Assembly (NCBI GenBank): GCA_958421035.1
Contig: CATZKS010000092.1
Span: 1 to 8,322, forward strand
Origin: an uncultured Collinsella sp.
Lineage (GTDB): Bacteria > Actinomycetota > Coriobacteriia > Coriobacteriales > Coriobacteriaceae
DNA: 8,322 nt
Reading direction: 5' to 3'
Part shown: piece by piece, positions 7,961-8,322 of the stretch
Layout of the letters: each line of letters starts with the position of its first letter
How positions within the stretch are numbered: position 1 is the stretch's first letter
The notes under the pieces: model-generated
What the model saw: only the letters and a program-made list of their open reading frames with translations
What the model was told of the DNA's origin: nothing
Database searches by the model: none
Position numbers and translations under genes: made by a program

Positions 7961-8073
7961 AAGGCAACTTTAAAGCTGTTTTAAGAACTTTTTCAGACGG
8001 GAAGCGACTCGCGCCTGAGCCAGAGAGCCCTACACGTGCCGCTGCACGGCGGAGAAAGGCGAATCCACTACCC

Positions 8074-8092
8074 CTCAGGCATAATTCCTGAG
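8074..8092. repeat. Inverted repeat CTCAGG-7-CCTGAG
   Basis: A perfect six-base inverted repeat with a seven-base AT-rich centre lies about 200 bases before pelD. The size and symmetry suit a small operator or hairpin. There is no following T run, so it is not a clear terminator. The half-site also occurs once more near 8014-8019 in plus orientation as CCTGAG. Confidence 0.45.
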
Positions 8093-8164
8093 CAAAATCA
8101 AGCAGAGCACACGGCTTTTTGCGCCACTTTAAGACGTAATCGGGATGTGGCGAGAGGCCAAATT

Positions 8165-8220
8165 CGGAAGTGCGGGGAAAACCAAAGGAATGCTGACCAG
8201 ACCCCCGTTTTAGGCTTCCG
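8165..8220. repeat. Imperfect 56-base hairpin
   Basis: On the plus strand CGGAAG (8165-8170) pairs with CTTCCG (8215-8220). Inside these, CGGGG (8173-8177) pairs with CCCCG (8203-8207), leaving an asymmetric internal loop and a 25-base end loop. It could fold in RNA from either strand. Function unknown. Confidence 0.35.
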
Positions 8221-8226
8221 CGACCT

Positions 8227-8250
8227 GCGGTTTTGATACAAAAAAACCGC
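8227..8250. repeat. Inverted repeat GCGGTTTT-8-AAAACCGC
   Basis: A perfect eight-base stem with an eight-base loop rich in A on the plus strand. It directly follows the 8165-8220 hairpin, with six bases between them. No T tract follows the stem on either strand, so termination is unlikely. Confidence 0.4.
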
Positions 8251-8290
8251 GTTGTGCTCGAAGGTTTGGTAGCGCGCAGAGATGTGGTGT

Positions 8291-8322
8291 AAGAGGCGGG
8301 GCATGCCCCGCCTCTTCTCTTT
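8291..8322 (+). terminator. Perfect 26-base palindrome with T/C-rich tail, probable terminator
   Basis: Bases 8291-8316 (AAGAGGCGGGGCA and its exact complement) form a perfect palindrome with a GC-rich core around GGGGCATGCCCC. On the plus strand it is followed by CTCTTT up to the window edge; on the minus strand the tail is ACACC. This fits a Rho-independent terminator better on the plus strand, but the sequence is cut at the edge, so it may also end a gene coming from the right. Strand is uncertain. Confidence 0.55.

Larger units (their letters stand above)
7961..8290. other. Non-coding leader upstream of pelD with short inverted repeats
   Basis: I find no convincing gene in this stretch. 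Open frames of 66 codons (plus, 8036-8236) and 68 codons (minus, 8304-8098) overlap each other, lack good ribosome sites and have no recognisable domain. The region holds several inverted repeats (8035-8048, 8074-8092, 8165-8220, 8227-8250), so it may be a structured leader or an intergenic repeat. No tRNA, rRNA or known riboswitch core could be supported. Confidence 0.5.

Noticed and set aside
8036..8236. 66-codon plus-strand frame in the leader
   Set aside because: No ribosome site or domain, and it overlaps the minus-strand frame. Chance open frame.
8190..8270. Possible cyclic-di-GMP-I riboswitch on the minus strand
   Set aside because: Only short fragments resemble the consensus; the paired stems and the tetraloop/receptor arrangement could not be built by eye. 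It would need a covariance search.
8098..8304. 68-codon minus-strand frame upstream of pelD
   Set aside because: Its start codon lies inside the terminator-like palindrome, it has no good ribosome site and no known domain, and it runs through the inverted repeats. It is probably non-coding.

Overview
The window holds one minus-strand operon that matches the Gram-positive form of the Pel exopolysaccharide pathway. In order of transcription (right to left) it carries pelD, pelE, a deacetylase-only pelA, pelF and pelG. pelB and pelC, which serve the outer membrane in Gram-negatives, are not in the window, as expected for a single-membrane cell. High GC, GTG and TTG starts and strong GGGGAGG-type ribosome sites fit a high-GC Gram-positive. 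Gut Coriobacteriia such as Collinsella are my guess from general look; no marker gene in the window proves it.

Layout: positions 7888-8322 are the non-coding leader, with a perfect 26-base palindrome at the far right, several weaker inverted repeats, and a possible promoter just before pelD. pelD (7887-5749) encodes a membrane protein with a degenerate short-chain dehydrogenase/epimerase-like head, about four membrane segments, a GAF domain and a dead GGDEF domain that keeps an RxxD site for cyclic di-GMP. pelE (5752-4847) encodes two membrane segments and a helical repeat region, but an in-frame TAG at 5275-5273 cuts it at codon 160. pelA (4850-2970) encodes a membrane-anchored polysaccharide deacetylase. 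pelF (2973-1546) encodes the GT4 glycosyltransferase. pelG (1542 to the left edge) encodes the multi-pass membrane partner, and its end lies outside the window. A ribosome site and ATG at 20-6 suggest one more gene to the left.

From knowledge of Pel systems: PelD senses cyclic di-GMP at the membrane and, with PelE and PelG, supports PelF, which polymerises a GalNAc-rich chain from UDP-sugars; PelG is thought to be the export channel and PelA removes acetyl groups outside the membrane. Three junctions overlap by four bases and the fourth gap is three bases, so the genes are probably translationally coupled.

The most notable points are the single-base nonsense codon in pelE inside an otherwise intact operon, and the pelD fusion, in which an epimerase-like domain that has lost its cofactor glycines and Tyr/Lys pair sits on a cyclic-di-GMP receptor.
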